Part shown: in pieces, positions 55,101 through 64,000 of the stretch
Layout of the letters: every line of letters starts with the position of its first letter
Position numbering within the stretch: position 1 is the first letter of the stretch
Assembly (NCBI RefSeq): GCF_029633865.1
Contig: NC_079212.1
Location: 83,887,672-83,951,671 of the forward strand
DNA: 64,000 nucleotides
Direction of reading: 5' to 3'
Source: Lampris incognitus
Taxonomy: Eukaryota; Chordata; Actinopteri; Lampriformes; Lampridae
The notes under the pieces: model-generated
The model's database searches: none
Seen by the model: only the letters and a program-made list of their open reading frames with translations
What the model was told of the DNA's origin: nothing
Position numbers and translations under genes: made by a program

Positions 55101-58100
55101 GTGTTGAAGTAAATACTGATCTAGTGTCATCTAATAGTCTTTGTTAAAGTAAATACTGATCTAGAGTCCTCTAGTAGTCTGTTAAAGTAAATACTGATCT
55201 AGTGTCCTCTAGTAGTCTGTGTTAAAGTAAATAACAACACATACATCCGGATGCTGTTTATAGATTACAGCTCTGCCTTCAACACTATCATCCCCGCCAA
55301 ACTAACCACCAAACTCCTCTCCCTTGGCCTCAACCCCTCCCTCTGTAACTGGATCCTGGACTTCCTGACCAACAGACCTCAGTCTGTTAGGTTAGGTGAC
55401 CACTCCTCCTCCACCCTGACCCTCAGCACAGGTGCCCCTCAAGGCTGTGTTCTGAGCCCCCTCCTTTTCTCCCTCTTTACCCACGACTGCCTGCCAACTC
55501 ACCCTTCAAATGTTATAGTTAAGTTTGCAGATGACACCGCAGTCAATGGCCGTATCACCAACAATGACGAATGTCTGTAGATATTTTTAAATATTTTGTA
55601 CTCCAGCTCTCTTTTAACTTATTTTTAGCTTTTGGTCTTCATGTGTGTATATCTTATATTGTGTTTTCTGTGTTTGTCTGTGTCTGTCTTGCACTGTTTG
55701 GTGAAGCCACAGCCCTCATTTCATTTTTAACATGTGCCTGCACATTGTTTTTAATGATAATAAATTGAATTGAATTGAATTGAATTGAAATACTGATCTA
55801 GTGTCCTCTAGTAGTCTATGTTGAAGTAAATGCTGATCTAGTGTCATCTAGTAGTCTGTGCTAAAGTAAATACTGATCTAGTGTCCTCTAGTAGTCTGTG
55901 CTAAAGTAAATACTGATCTAGAGTCCTCTAGTAGTCTTTGTTAAAGTAAATACTGATCTAGAGTCCTCTAGTAGTCTGTGTTAAAGTAAATACTGATCTA
56001 GAGTCCTCTAGTAGTCTGTGTTAAAGTAAATACTGATCTAGTGTCCTCTAGTAGTTTGTGTTAAAGTAAATACTGATCTAGTGTCATCTAGTAGTCTGTG
56101 TTAAAGTAAATACTCATCTAGAGTCCTCTAGTAGTCTGTGTTAAAGTAAATACTGATCTAGAGTCCTCTAGTAGTCTGTGTTAAAGTAAATACTGATCTA
56201 GTATCCTCTAGTAGTCTGTGTTAAAGTAAATACTGATCTAGAGTCCTCTAGTAGTCTGTGTTAAAGTAAATACTGATCTAGTGTCATCTAGTAGTCTGTG
56301 TTAAAGTAAATACTGATGTAGTGTCATCTAGTTGTCTGTGTTGAAGTAAATACTGATCTAGTGTCATCTAGTTGTCTGTGTTGAAGTAAATACTGATCTA
56401 GTGTCATCTAGTAGTCTGTGTTGAAGTAAATACTGATCTAGTGTCATCTAGTAGTCTGTGTTAAAGTAAATACTGATCTAGTTTCCTCTAGTAGTCTGTG
56501 TTTAAGTGATGGTTAACCCATCCTAAAACATGTTAGCTTTTCTCTTACCTTGGAAAAGTGTCTAAAGGCATCCAGTTAAAGGAACAGTGCTGTGCTTTTC
56601 AAAGCCTTGTAGTGGAGCAAATATACAGTAGTTTAATGTACAGTACTTGATGTAGTACTTCTAGCCTAATTAACCGACTGTTGAGTTCACTTCGCCACCA
56701 ATGACCATGCTCTGGTTTTTATGGGCAAATTCTGGTTTTTCACCCTTGCTGTTCTGGTTTTCACTTTTCAATGCTGGTGCCTCTGGCAGTGATGCTCTCA
56801 TTAAATCAAAGTTGCAAAAAAAACAAAAAACCACACATTTCATACATGAAATCACACATTTCATATAAACAAATGTGACATGGTAATTTCCAGATAAATT
56901 TCCCAGGGTAGAGAACATTTAACATTTAACATCACCAGTAGCCTGGATCTTTATGGTGAAGTATGGTGAAGTTATGACAGAAGTTTTTGTTTCCCCCTAT
57001 TTTCCACAGGAGAGCCTGGTTCGGGAGCAGACTCAGCAGCACGATGAGACCTACTACCACTGGGCACTCAGCTTCTTCATGGCCTTCAACAGGGGCAACG
57101 GCTTCCGTGCTGATTTAGTCTCTGAGACCATGTCAAACCGTGCTTTCCATTATATCGAGCGCAACATCACCAACTACTACGAGATGATGCTGACTGACCG
57201 TAAAGAGGCCACGTCATGGTCCCGCAGGTGAGAAGATGAAGAGCAGCTCTTTAACATGTAAAAATAGGATGTTTAATTGTCCAAGAAGCTTTGGTTATAA
57301 ATTCTCCTCGTGGGCAAACAGTTGTTCCAGAAACTTATTTTTATCACGTCAGGATGCATCTGGCGCTGAAAGCATATCAAGAGTTGCTGCTAACGATAAA
57401 TGAGATGGACCGTTCCCGTGATGAAAGCATCCGACAGAGTTCTGATGTCATCAAAAGTAAGATGCCTACTTTATGTCGCTTTATGTCGCTAGCTGTTTTT
57501 GTATCAGTTTCCATATCTTTATGTAGGCTGTGTCGCTCAAGTATTGCATGTTCATAACAAGTTCAACACAGCAATATATGCTTGTTGTGCATGCTCAGTA
57601 ACCCAGGTAAGAAAACTGGATTTATTTAAATCTGATTTTCCATTAAGTTTACAGTGGAAGTTTCTGTTATGATATTTAAACAAGTCATCCGTCAACAGGG
57701 AAATAAAAGCCTCTGTTCTATGAGACTGGTCTCTCAAGAGAGCTCCAGCCAGCTCACAGCGGGGTCTGTGAGCTGGCTGGCTGGCTGATTGCCCGTTTCT
57801 CGAGCTTTTCAACTCGGAAAATGTTGGATAACATTTTTGATTTGCAATCAGTTTTTGTAAAACTGCCAATATTCAAAATGTACACCATTGATTTCTTGCC
57901 TCAAAAATTATTATTAAATTAAATTTAATGATGAAATAGCATTTGAAAATTGTAAAAAAAAATTCGAAAACCACTCTGTTGATTCTTCTTGCTGGTAAAG
58001 CAGAGGCGTATTCAGTGATGTAATGACGTGGCTCTCAAGCCAGCTCCACGCCGTAGAAAAGTGAACCAGTCCCCAGCTGCGAACCGGCACTCGCACCAGC

Positions 58101-59295
58101 CCAGAGTGAGGACTAGGTTTGTGTTGGTGGAAGTCTTGGGTCATTTAAAGAAAGACCTTGGTGGTGGTTTCTGCCGTGGAGACACTGCAGTGGTGTCATT
58201 ATCAGCGGTGGCCTCAGTGAAAGCCAATAAAAGTGAAGTTTTACATATTTGATACCCGCCCATCGTCCATGCCCTTGTGCCATGTCTGTCATGAACCCAA
58301 ATCAGTTGGACTGACTGGGCCATGATGGGCAATGGAAAATGAAGTTCCAAATCTTGTCTCTTAATTCAGCTACTAAGACCCATTTCCAGGACAGAACTGA
58401 AAAATGAGAGAGTGGCCATCTGTCCATGGCTCTCCTAATGGATGTGACTGCGCCTAACTCGGCCATGAGCATGTTGCCAGAGCAAACAGATGTTTGGTGC
58501 ATTGGTGTGCGTTTATAAGTCACCTACAGGGCATGCAAATCATCAAAAAGGAGGAAGTGTTGACAAGACAGTGCATGCAGTGAAAGTGAGGCGCTTATCC
58601 CCATTTATAAACAGAGAAAAGGCCTACTGCCATGCCATTATACCACTACCGTATTGCTAACCCTGCCAGTACGTTTTATGACTGTGTCTTCACAGTAAGG
58701 ATATCCCTTATCAGGGCTGGACAAATTTAAAAAAAAAAAAAAGGTGGTTGTCATCTGAGCAACAGACTTTTCCAACTTCTCCTCGGCAATCAGGTGTTCT
58801 CTTTGGTTGCCTCGAATTTGCATTTTGCTCCCATAAAGGGATTATAAGGATAACGACAATAGAACTGTATTGATTAGAAACCATTAAACATTTATTTCTA
58901 GAACATATTTTCTTAACATGGTACCAAACATAATTGGACTGGACTCAGTTTCCTTTCCTCATCTCATGTGTTCCTGTGAGCTTATGTGAGCACCTGCTCT
59001 TCATCACTTCAGCATATTTGTTAGTTAACCAGACTACCTGGCTGTGCTTGGCTTTCTGCCTCCTTTTGGCACTGATGCAGTTGAAACATACAGCTGAAGT
59101 ACCATACTTGCACTTAATTTACGGGTGGGTTTTCAGGGACGAGGGTTAATAGTCCTTTCATAGTTAAGCTGACATTCCACCCATCATTATCCAAACCGCT
59201 TATCCTGCTCTCAGGGTCGCGGGGATGCTGGAGCCTATCCCAGCAGTCACTGGGTGGCAGGCGGGGAGACACTCTGGACAGGCCGCCAGGCCATC

Positions 59296-59342
<47 letters not shown>

Positions 59343-62300
59343 TCATACCTAGGGACAATTTAGTACAGCCGATTCACCTGACCTATATGTATTTGGACTG
59401 TGGGGGGAAACCCATGCAGACACGGGGAGAACATGCAAACTCCACACAGAGGACGACCCGGGACAACCCCCAGGGTTGGACTACCCAGGGGCTCGAACCC
59501 TGAACCTTCTTGCTATGAGGGGACCGCGCTAACCACTGCGCCACCATGCCACTGAGATTCACGTTATTCTACAAATAATTCTTTTGCCCCAATTAAAACA
59601 AAAATGACCACTAAGGATTAAAATATGATGCCATATGTTTAACTCTGCAGTCTGGAATGTCCTGTGATTATGGATGAACACACTGGTGTTGGCGTAGTTG
59701 TCACTTTGTCTTCTCTTACTGTATGTGTTCCCTGTAGGTAACATCTTTTACCTGATGGAATACAGGGAGATTTTCCTTACCTTGCTACGGAAGTTTGATG
59801 AAACTAAACAACCACACTCCTTTCTAAAAGACCTGGTGGAGTCCACCCATCTCTTCTTGCGCATGCTGGAACGCTTCTGCAAGGGGCGCAACAACTTAAT
59901 GGTGCAGGTAAACGTCTAAGGCAAAATAAAGAGAGTGAGATTAAAGTTGCTAACAGCAGATAGTTATATCTGGCTCTGTCAACTTCCCTTAAAACACACC
60001 TTTGACTCTTAACTATGCCTTTCATAGAGGAAGAGGGTGAAGCGGAAGAAGCCGCGGGGCCAAAAACAACCATCAACCTCAGAACCTAACCAAGAAGCCC
60101 TGGAGGAAACCTGGAAGATCGTGGCAGAGGAGTTGAAGACCAGTGGCTTCCAGGTCAATGTGAATTGTGCCACAAGGTGGAGCGCTGCGCAGACACCAGT
60201 TTGTTTGTTGCTTTCAAAAGGCAAATGTTAGGGAGGAAACCTGTGTGCAGTGCCAAAGTTAGAGCCAATAGTTTCTGAGGGACATGCGCATCAGAGACAG
60301 ATCCTCCAATTTCAGAAGCATTATAGACATTCATTGCATTTCTTGCTTTATCAGGTGTATTTCACAATAGTTTTGAGCCTAGCAGGAACTCAACAGCCTA
60401 ATAACATCAACTGTATGGACGATAAAGTAGCCAATCCTTCAAATAATCATTTGGTACCCTGAGTCATCAACAGTTTTTCATATGTTGGGCTCCAGGTGGT
60501 TACTAAAAAGTTTTACATTCAAGCAAGGGACAGTATAGTGGCCTTAAACCTAATTACCCTCTACTGTGATTCTTCCTGTTAGTCGTTTTCACAGGAAAGT
60601 AAAAGTTAAGATGAACTTAAATAAACTTAGTTAAGTTCAAGATTAGAGCAGGGGAGGTTGTTGTCTGGAAAGTTCAACTGATGGTTACTCATCAGTGAAA
60701 CCCCACTTAAGTAAAATTTAAATTATTAACTGAAAAGTACACCAAAAATTCCGACACCTTAGTCAAGAGTTAAGTCTAGTGCAGCCATGCAGACCTTGGT
60801 AAAGTGTGGGAGTGGACTGTTAGCTGCCCACTTTTGTAGGCTGCATCCGTCATCACCTTAACCCGGAGATTTGTTTTACAGCTGTCAGAGGTGGTAATAG
60901 AAAACTTGGTGCCATTTGATGCTGCGTCCGAGACTCCCCTCGAGGAACAGCGGACAGAAGCTATGGTGCGCATGCAGGATGCCCTGCTAGCCAAACTGGG
61001 ACCAGAGGCCCTTGGACTGCTGCGCGCCGCCAGGTCAGTGGGATGTAGTAACCATGTCAGATCGATCACATGATCTTAGATATCGGACTGATGGGTCTTC
61101 TCCTTTTCAATGGCAGAGAGGTATGGCCAGAGGGAGACGTGTTTGGTTCAGCTGACGTGGAACCAGAAGAAGAATTGGAAATCCTAAAGCAGATCCTATA
61201 TGCCAAACTGCCAAGTAAGTTTTGGTTAGTTTTCCATAAACGAGGCAGTCTGCGCAATATGTGTGACTTTTAAAAAGATTTTTCCTCTTTCAAGCCTTGT
61301 TTTGCAATTGGATTTCAGGGTCGGATCCCCCTGAGATGGAGGAGGAAGAGGATGCAGTAGAATTTGAAGAGGAGGAGTTGGAATCAGTTCAAGTGTCTGA
61401 AGCAGAATTTAATTTCCTGGAATTTATCAAGAGGTGATGAAGACTGTTAATCCTGTTGAAATGCACTGCTCAAAAGGCTCTATTAAAGAGCCTTCAACAA
61501 AGCATGACATCGTTTTTTCAATAAAAGTTTTATCCCTATTTTTGTGACTTAAACTCTTATTATCTTGCAGGTTTGCCAACCCCAACATTGTGCGTCCATA
61601 CCTACTCCTACTGAGATCTTACTCACAAAACTCGTCTCACACAAACCACTGTATCACTCGTATGCTACACCGTCTGACAGTTGACCTGAAGATGGAGGCC
61701 CTGCTTTTCCAGCTGTCAGTCTTCTGGCTCTTCAACAAGATTCTGAACGATCCTGCTGCGGCCGCTTACAAGGTGCAGCTCCACCCACAAAACAGCTTTC
61801 CTCAGTGTCCTCCAGGTTTTATGTTCAACGTAGAAGAGACCAAAGGTGATATATTCGTGATGCTGATGCGGGAGCTTATTCCTCTTCTCCATCCACAGGA
61901 ACTGGTGACCTTTGCCAAGTTTGTGCTACATCATTTCTTTTTACTAGCAGCAAATAACAACAAGGCGTATGTAGAACTGCTCTTCTGGAAGAACGTAGGG
62001 GCTGTACGTCAGATGACTGAAGGCTACAGCAAAGATGGGTTAGTATTTCTGTCTTCTGTGCCACTTGTGCATGTAGCTACCAGGTTTGGCACCTTACATT
62101 TCTATTGAGCTTAAGGAAAGTATACTGTTGGGGCAGAAATAATTGCCCTTCTGAATTAATTTCTACCAGTGTGGTTGTAAAAATGGATTAATTTTACTCA
62201 ACACATTAGTGACCAAGTTAATTTCTAAACGGTGAAAACAGAATTTATGCTGTAAAATCTGGGATGTTGTTTCCTGCTCTCCTATATTTGTTAGAGAGGG

Positions 62301-62620
62301 ATCGAAGACAAATGCAACATGGACTGAGGAGGAGGAGGAGGAATTGCGTAAGCTGTATGAGGAGCACCAAGACGCTGAAGGTAAATTTGTTAAGCGTGTC
62401 AGTTGAATGTGTTGTATAATTCATAGTGATACAGGAAATAGAGTTGCCACCACCCTGGAAGAGATGCTGACCCTGACTCTTGACTCTTCTGCTTAGTGCC
62501 AGACATAGTGGAGATGCTGCTGCCATTACTAAGCAACAGTAACCGCACACGTCGTCAGGTAGTGGTACAGTTGGTACGCATGGGCCTGGTGGACAGCGCC
62601 AAAGAACTAAAGAAACAGAG
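40144..62620 (+). CDS. timeless: TIMELESS, replication fork-protection protein (20 exons, 3' incomplete)
   Basis: Coding exons: 40144-40240, 40429-40582, 40718-40832, 41054-41116, 41273-41374, 41514-41669, 41778-41911, 44699-44786, 44901-45077, 57010-57227, 57353-57456, 59738-59907, 60028-60153, 60882-61033, 61117-61214, 61319-61433, 61571-61772, 61899-62038, 62295-62380, 62497-62620. All junctions are GT/AG and phases agree, giving 873 codons. The human protein is about 1200 residues, so the 3' part lies beyond the window. Diagnostic blocks are [96 protein letters not shown] and [27 protein letters not shown] binds TIPIN and stabilises nuclear replication forks. Acidic runs lie at 61340-61400. 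Intron 9 is about 11.9 kb and full of repeats. Confidence 0.96.
42138..42175. repeat. T-run/G-run homopolymers
   Basis: A T tract followed by an uninterrupted run of at least 14 G in timeless intron 7. Assembly length here is unreliable. Confidence 0.8.
43010..43709 (-). mobile_element. 5'-truncated RTE-type LINE
   Basis: Minus strand: [29 protein letters not shown], a stop, then [52 protein letters not shown] and [11 protein letters not shown]. This is the C-terminal region after the reverse transcriptase in fish RTE-like elements. The 3' end is a short (AGT)n tail (43010-43026 on the plus strand as ACT repeats). It is flanked by a 14-bp duplication TCTTCTGGACACTA at 42996-43009 and 43710-43723. 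It lies in timeless intron 7, antisense to the gene. Confidence 0.85.
44090..44555 (-). mobile_element. tRNA-derived SINE, complete, minus strand
   Basis: The same family as 17497-17935. The plus strand reads the tail first (T-run and G-run at 44090-44110), then the body (AGTGAGGAGTTTCACCAG; GACACAGCCAATTGTGTCTG), then the tRNA-like head (CGGGATTCGAATAGGCGATC; AATAGACCGCTACGCCACCC). It is inserted in timeless intron 7, about 140 bp before exon 8. Confidence 0.8.
44633..44661. repeat. (TG)n tract near timeless exon 8 acceptor
   Basis: A TG run followed by CGCGCGCACACA, ending about 25-35 bases before the CCAG acceptor at 44698. TG tracts near acceptors can influence exon use; no such effect is shown here. 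Confidence 0.8.
45689..45875. repeat. Palindromic fish repeat (foldback)
   Basis: Arms AAGGAATTGAATCGAGTGCA (left) and TGCACTCGATTCAATTCCTT (right end at 45875) enclose inverted copies of GTGAAGACGTTTCGCCTCTC and a short central palindrome (ACCAAGCTAGTC / GACTAGCTTGGT). I recall this motif as very common in teleost genomes. It lies in timeless intron 9. Confidence 0.75.
46494..47074. repeat. 5' terminal inverted repeat of transposon copy 2
   Basis: Reverse complement of 52736-53283 apart from small gaps (about 20 extra bases near 47031-47052). Its inner edge coincides with a second terminus-like motif, TAGTCCATGGGTCAGACC, beginning at 47072. Confidence 0.85.
47752..52428 (+). pseudogene. Second copy of the 1552-aa transposon protein, two nonsense mutations
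   Basis: Reads in the same frame as 23503-28161. TAG at 48328-48330 replaces Glu193 and TAA at 48520-48522 replaces Gln257; the frame is otherwise open to the TGA at 52428. It has an extra 18 bp (QAKPVN) near 49243-49260 that copy 1 lacks, plus about a dozen amino-acid substitutions (for example W/R in GQWVGP and TS/KC after IYQ). The nuclease-like motifs EEADTR, AEDTDV and TGCDT are retained. A product from this copy would stop after the two N-terminal Cys/His modules, unless translation restarts downstream. Confidence 0.9.
52736..53283. repeat. 3' terminal inverted repeat of transposon copy 2
   Basis: Pairs with 46494-47074 and ends TCTGGCCCATGGACTA. Nearly identical to 28469-29016 of copy 1. 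Confidence 0.88.
53500..53710. other. Sequence right of the hAT relic
   Basis: No coding signal beyond the hAT relic; includes a C-rich patch (53640-53710). Confidence 0.4.
53711..54125. repeat. Tandem duplication of a 250-bp AT-rich block
   Basis: ATGCTCAGAATCATCTGAAA followed by TGCCGAGAAAAGTG and AGAAAAATGCATATTTTGCA occurs at 53711 and again at 53961. The shared block also includes TTAGGATCATAAGTGC. Family unknown. It lies in timeless intron 9. Confidence 0.75.
54126..54640. other. Intron 9 sequence without recognised features
   Basis: AT-rich, with a short CA run near 54153-54168. I see no exon. Confidence 0.4.
54643..56508. repeat. 40-bp minisatellite, ~33 copies, split by a LINE
   Basis: The unit is GTGTTAAAGTAAATACTGAT followed by CTAGTGTCATCTAGTAGTCT. 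Variants are GTGTCC, GAGTCC and GTTGAAG. The array is interrupted at 55234-55787 by a LINE fragment and resumes in phase. It lies in timeless intron 9. Confidence 0.93.
55234..55787 (+). mobile_element. 5'-truncated, internally deleted LINE (L2/Rex1-like) in the minisatellite
   Basis: Encodes [40 protein letters not shown] and VKFADDT, i.e. reverse transcriptase motifs including FADD. It then jumps at ATGACGA/ATGTCTG directly to the 3' UTR and a TTGAA repeat tail. Comparison with 62805-63753 shows about 640 bp missing between those points. It is flanked by AAATA at 55229-55233 and 55788-55792. The clade is uncertain. Confidence 0.85.
56509..57009. other. End of timeless intron 9
   Basis: No repeat family recognised. 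The polypyrimidine tract and acceptor TTTCCACAG end at 57009. Confidence 0.5.
57745..57780. other. Perfect 15-bp hairpin in timeless intron 11
   Basis: CCAGCCAGCTCACAG, a six-base loop CGGGGT, then CTGTGAGCTGGCTGG. It could fold in RNA. There is no sign of a longer precursor, so no ncRNA is called. Confidence 0.5.
57800..59160. other. Timeless intron 11, no gene seen
   Basis: Contains an A-run near 58729-58741 but no recognisable element or splice-flanked exon. Confidence 0.4.
59165..59555 (-). mobile_element. SINE-like repeat, minus strand, with internal (CA)n
   Basis: The minus-strand head GGCATGGTGGCGCAGTGGTT and GGGTTCGAGCCCCTGG (B-box-like) is followed by TTTGCATGTTCTCCCCGTGT and GTCCCTAGGTATGAATGTGT. 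A CA run lies at 59299-59340, then the tail GGGATAGGCTCCAGCATCCC. Shares its body with 14205-14510. It lies in timeless intron 11. Confidence 0.75.
60154..60881. other. Timeless intron 13
   Basis: 728 bp with no recognised repeat or coding segment. The donor reads GTCAAT, weaker than its neighbours. Confidence 0.5.
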
Positions 62621-62737
62621 GTAAGTTACCTGGTACAAACTGAGTCATTTGTTCATTTAAATCATTTGGGCAAAAAGTTAGCAGAGTAGATCTAGTAAAA
62701 CATTTTCCCCCGAAATCCCTGTTAGAAATCCCTGTGC

Positions 62738-64000
62738 TTGGGCATCTGGGTAGCATAGCGGTCTAATCCATTGCCTACCAACACGGGTTCGAATCCGTGT
62801 TACCTCTCCCTCTTTACCCACGACTGCCTGCCAACTCACCCTTCAAATGTTATAGTTAAGTTTGCAGATGACACCACAGTCATTGGCCGTATCACCAACA
62901 ATGACGAGATGGCCTACAGAGACGAGATTGAGCACCTCACATCATGGTGTACTACCAACAATCTTGTCCTTATGTGCAGAAGACAAAGGAGCTGATTGTG
63001 GACTTCAGGAGGTGTAGAAGCTGCAGCCACTCCCCCATACACATCAATGGGGTGGAAGTGGAGCGTGTTTCCAGCTTTAAATTCCTTGGAGTCCACATCA
63101 GCGAGGACCTTTCGTGGACATTAAACACCCAGGCCCTTGTGAAAAAGGCCCAACAACGCCTGCATTTCCTGAGGAGGCTGAGGAGCGTCCATCTACCCCC
63201 CAAAATTCTCACCAACTTCTACCACTGCACCATAGAGAGCATCCTGACCATCTGCATCTCAGTGTGGTACGGCAACTGCACCTCAGTAGACCAGAAAGCT
63301 GCAGGGGTTGTCAAGGCGGCCCAGCATATCACCGGTACCCAGCTCCCAGCCATAAAATACATTTATCACAAACGCTGCCTTCGAAGAGGTCTGAGCATCA
63401 GCAGAGATCCCACCCACCCCAACCATGGACTGTTCTCCCCCCTGCGCTCTGGGAGGCGCTACAGGAGCCTCAGAGCCCGCACTACCAGGCTCAAAAACAG
63501 CTTCTTTCCACAAGCTGTTGCCCACCTGAACCTGGCTACCCACTGAATGTCTGTAGATATTTTTAAATATTTTGTACTCCAGCTCTCTTTTAACTTATTT
63601 TTTGCTTTTGGTCTTCATGTGTGTATATCTTATATTGTGTTTGCTGTGTTTGTCTGTGTCTGTCTTGCACTGTTTGGTGAAGCCACAGCCCTCATTTCAT
63701 TTTTAACATGTGCCTGCACATTGTTTTTAATGACAATAAATTGAATTGAATTGCTTGGTCCGGCGTCCCTACAGACACAATTGGCCATGTCTGCGGTTGG
63801 GAAGCCAGATGTAGCTATGTGTCCTGGTCGCTGCACTAGTGCCTCCTCTGCTCGGTCAGGGTGCCTGTTCAGGGGGGAGGGGGAACTTGGGGGAATAGCG
63901 TGATCCTCCCACGCGCTATGTCCCCCTGGTGAAACTCCTCACTGTCAGCTGAAAAGAAGCGGCTGGCGACTCCACATGTATCGGAGGAGGCATGTGGTAG
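62738..64000 (+). mobile_element. tRNA-derived SINE split by a LINE
   Basis: The SINE head (TAGCATAGCGGTCTAATCC; GGGTTCGAATCCGTGTTACC) occupies 62738-62804. The SINE body resumes at 63754 (CTTGGTCCGGCGTCCCTACA onward) and runs to the window edge. The 949 bp between are a LINE. Same family as 17497-17935. It lies in a timeless intron. Confidence 0.8.
62805..63753 (+). mobile_element. 5'-truncated LINE (same family as 55234-55787) inside the SINE
   Basis: The coding part begins [20 protein letters not shown] and [20 protein letters not shown]. After a one-base frame change near 62975 it continues KTKELIVDFRR, SSFKFLGVHISEDLSW, VKKAQQRLHFLRRLRSVHL, IESILTICISVWYGNC and RLKNSFFPQAVAHLNLATH, stop at about 63546. 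The 3' UTR ends in TTGAATTGAATTG. It retains the reverse transcriptase end and the C-terminal region typical of fish L2/Rex1-like elements; the clade call is approximate. Confidence 0.85.

Noticed and set aside
57745-57780. MicroRNA precursor
   Set aside because: The perfect stem is only 15 bp with a 6-base loop, too short for a miRNA hairpin.

Overview
The window is a repeat-laden stretch of a bony-fish (teleost) genome. The grounds are split vertebrate genes with GT/AG introns, fish-type LINEs, SINEs and Tc1 relics, and long CA, GATA and minisatellite arrays. No bacterial-type operon is present.

Layout. Positions 1-9727 are one minisatellite of 36-41 bp units that runs off the left edge. 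A possible last exon of an unidentified gene follows (9964-10069). A complete nine-exon type III intermediate filament gene, best matched to peripherin (prph), lies on the plus strand at 10668-18608, with a TATA box and a polyA signal; its introns carry microsatellites, a Tc1 relic and SINE/LINE pieces. Next come an LTR-retroelement 3' end (about 20.9-22.3 kb) and a 6.7-kb DNA transposon (22298-29016) with an intact 1552-codon ORF. Then there is a tandem array of tRNA-like units (29.6-30.2 kb), a THAP-domain relic, a full-length L1-like LINE on the minus strand with an exact 16-bp target-site duplication (31218-37221), and an inverted duplication (37.5-38.8 kb) with a foldback element in one arm.

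The second host gene is timeless (plus strand, first coding exon at 40144). Twenty coding exons are visible to 62620, giving 873 complete codons; the gene continues past the right edge. Its introns hold an RTE-type LINE with a 14-bp target-site duplication, SINEs, a palindromic repeat, a 40-bp minisatellite split by a LINE, and a second, nearly identical copy of the large transposon (46494-53283) inserted in-frame into a degenerate hAT-like gene.

The most notable system is that transposon. It has ~550-580 bp terminal inverted repeats and an internal second copy of its own terminus. Its single huge protein has two N-terminal Cys/His modules, a C-terminal FEN1/XPG-like acidic motif set and a CXC-type cysteine tail. 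The layout fits Academ-type (XPG-nuclease-bearing) DNA transposons. Copy 1 has an open frame but lacks a recognisable 5' tip; copy 2 has both tips but two premature stops. All family names rest on motif recognition and memory; no search was run.
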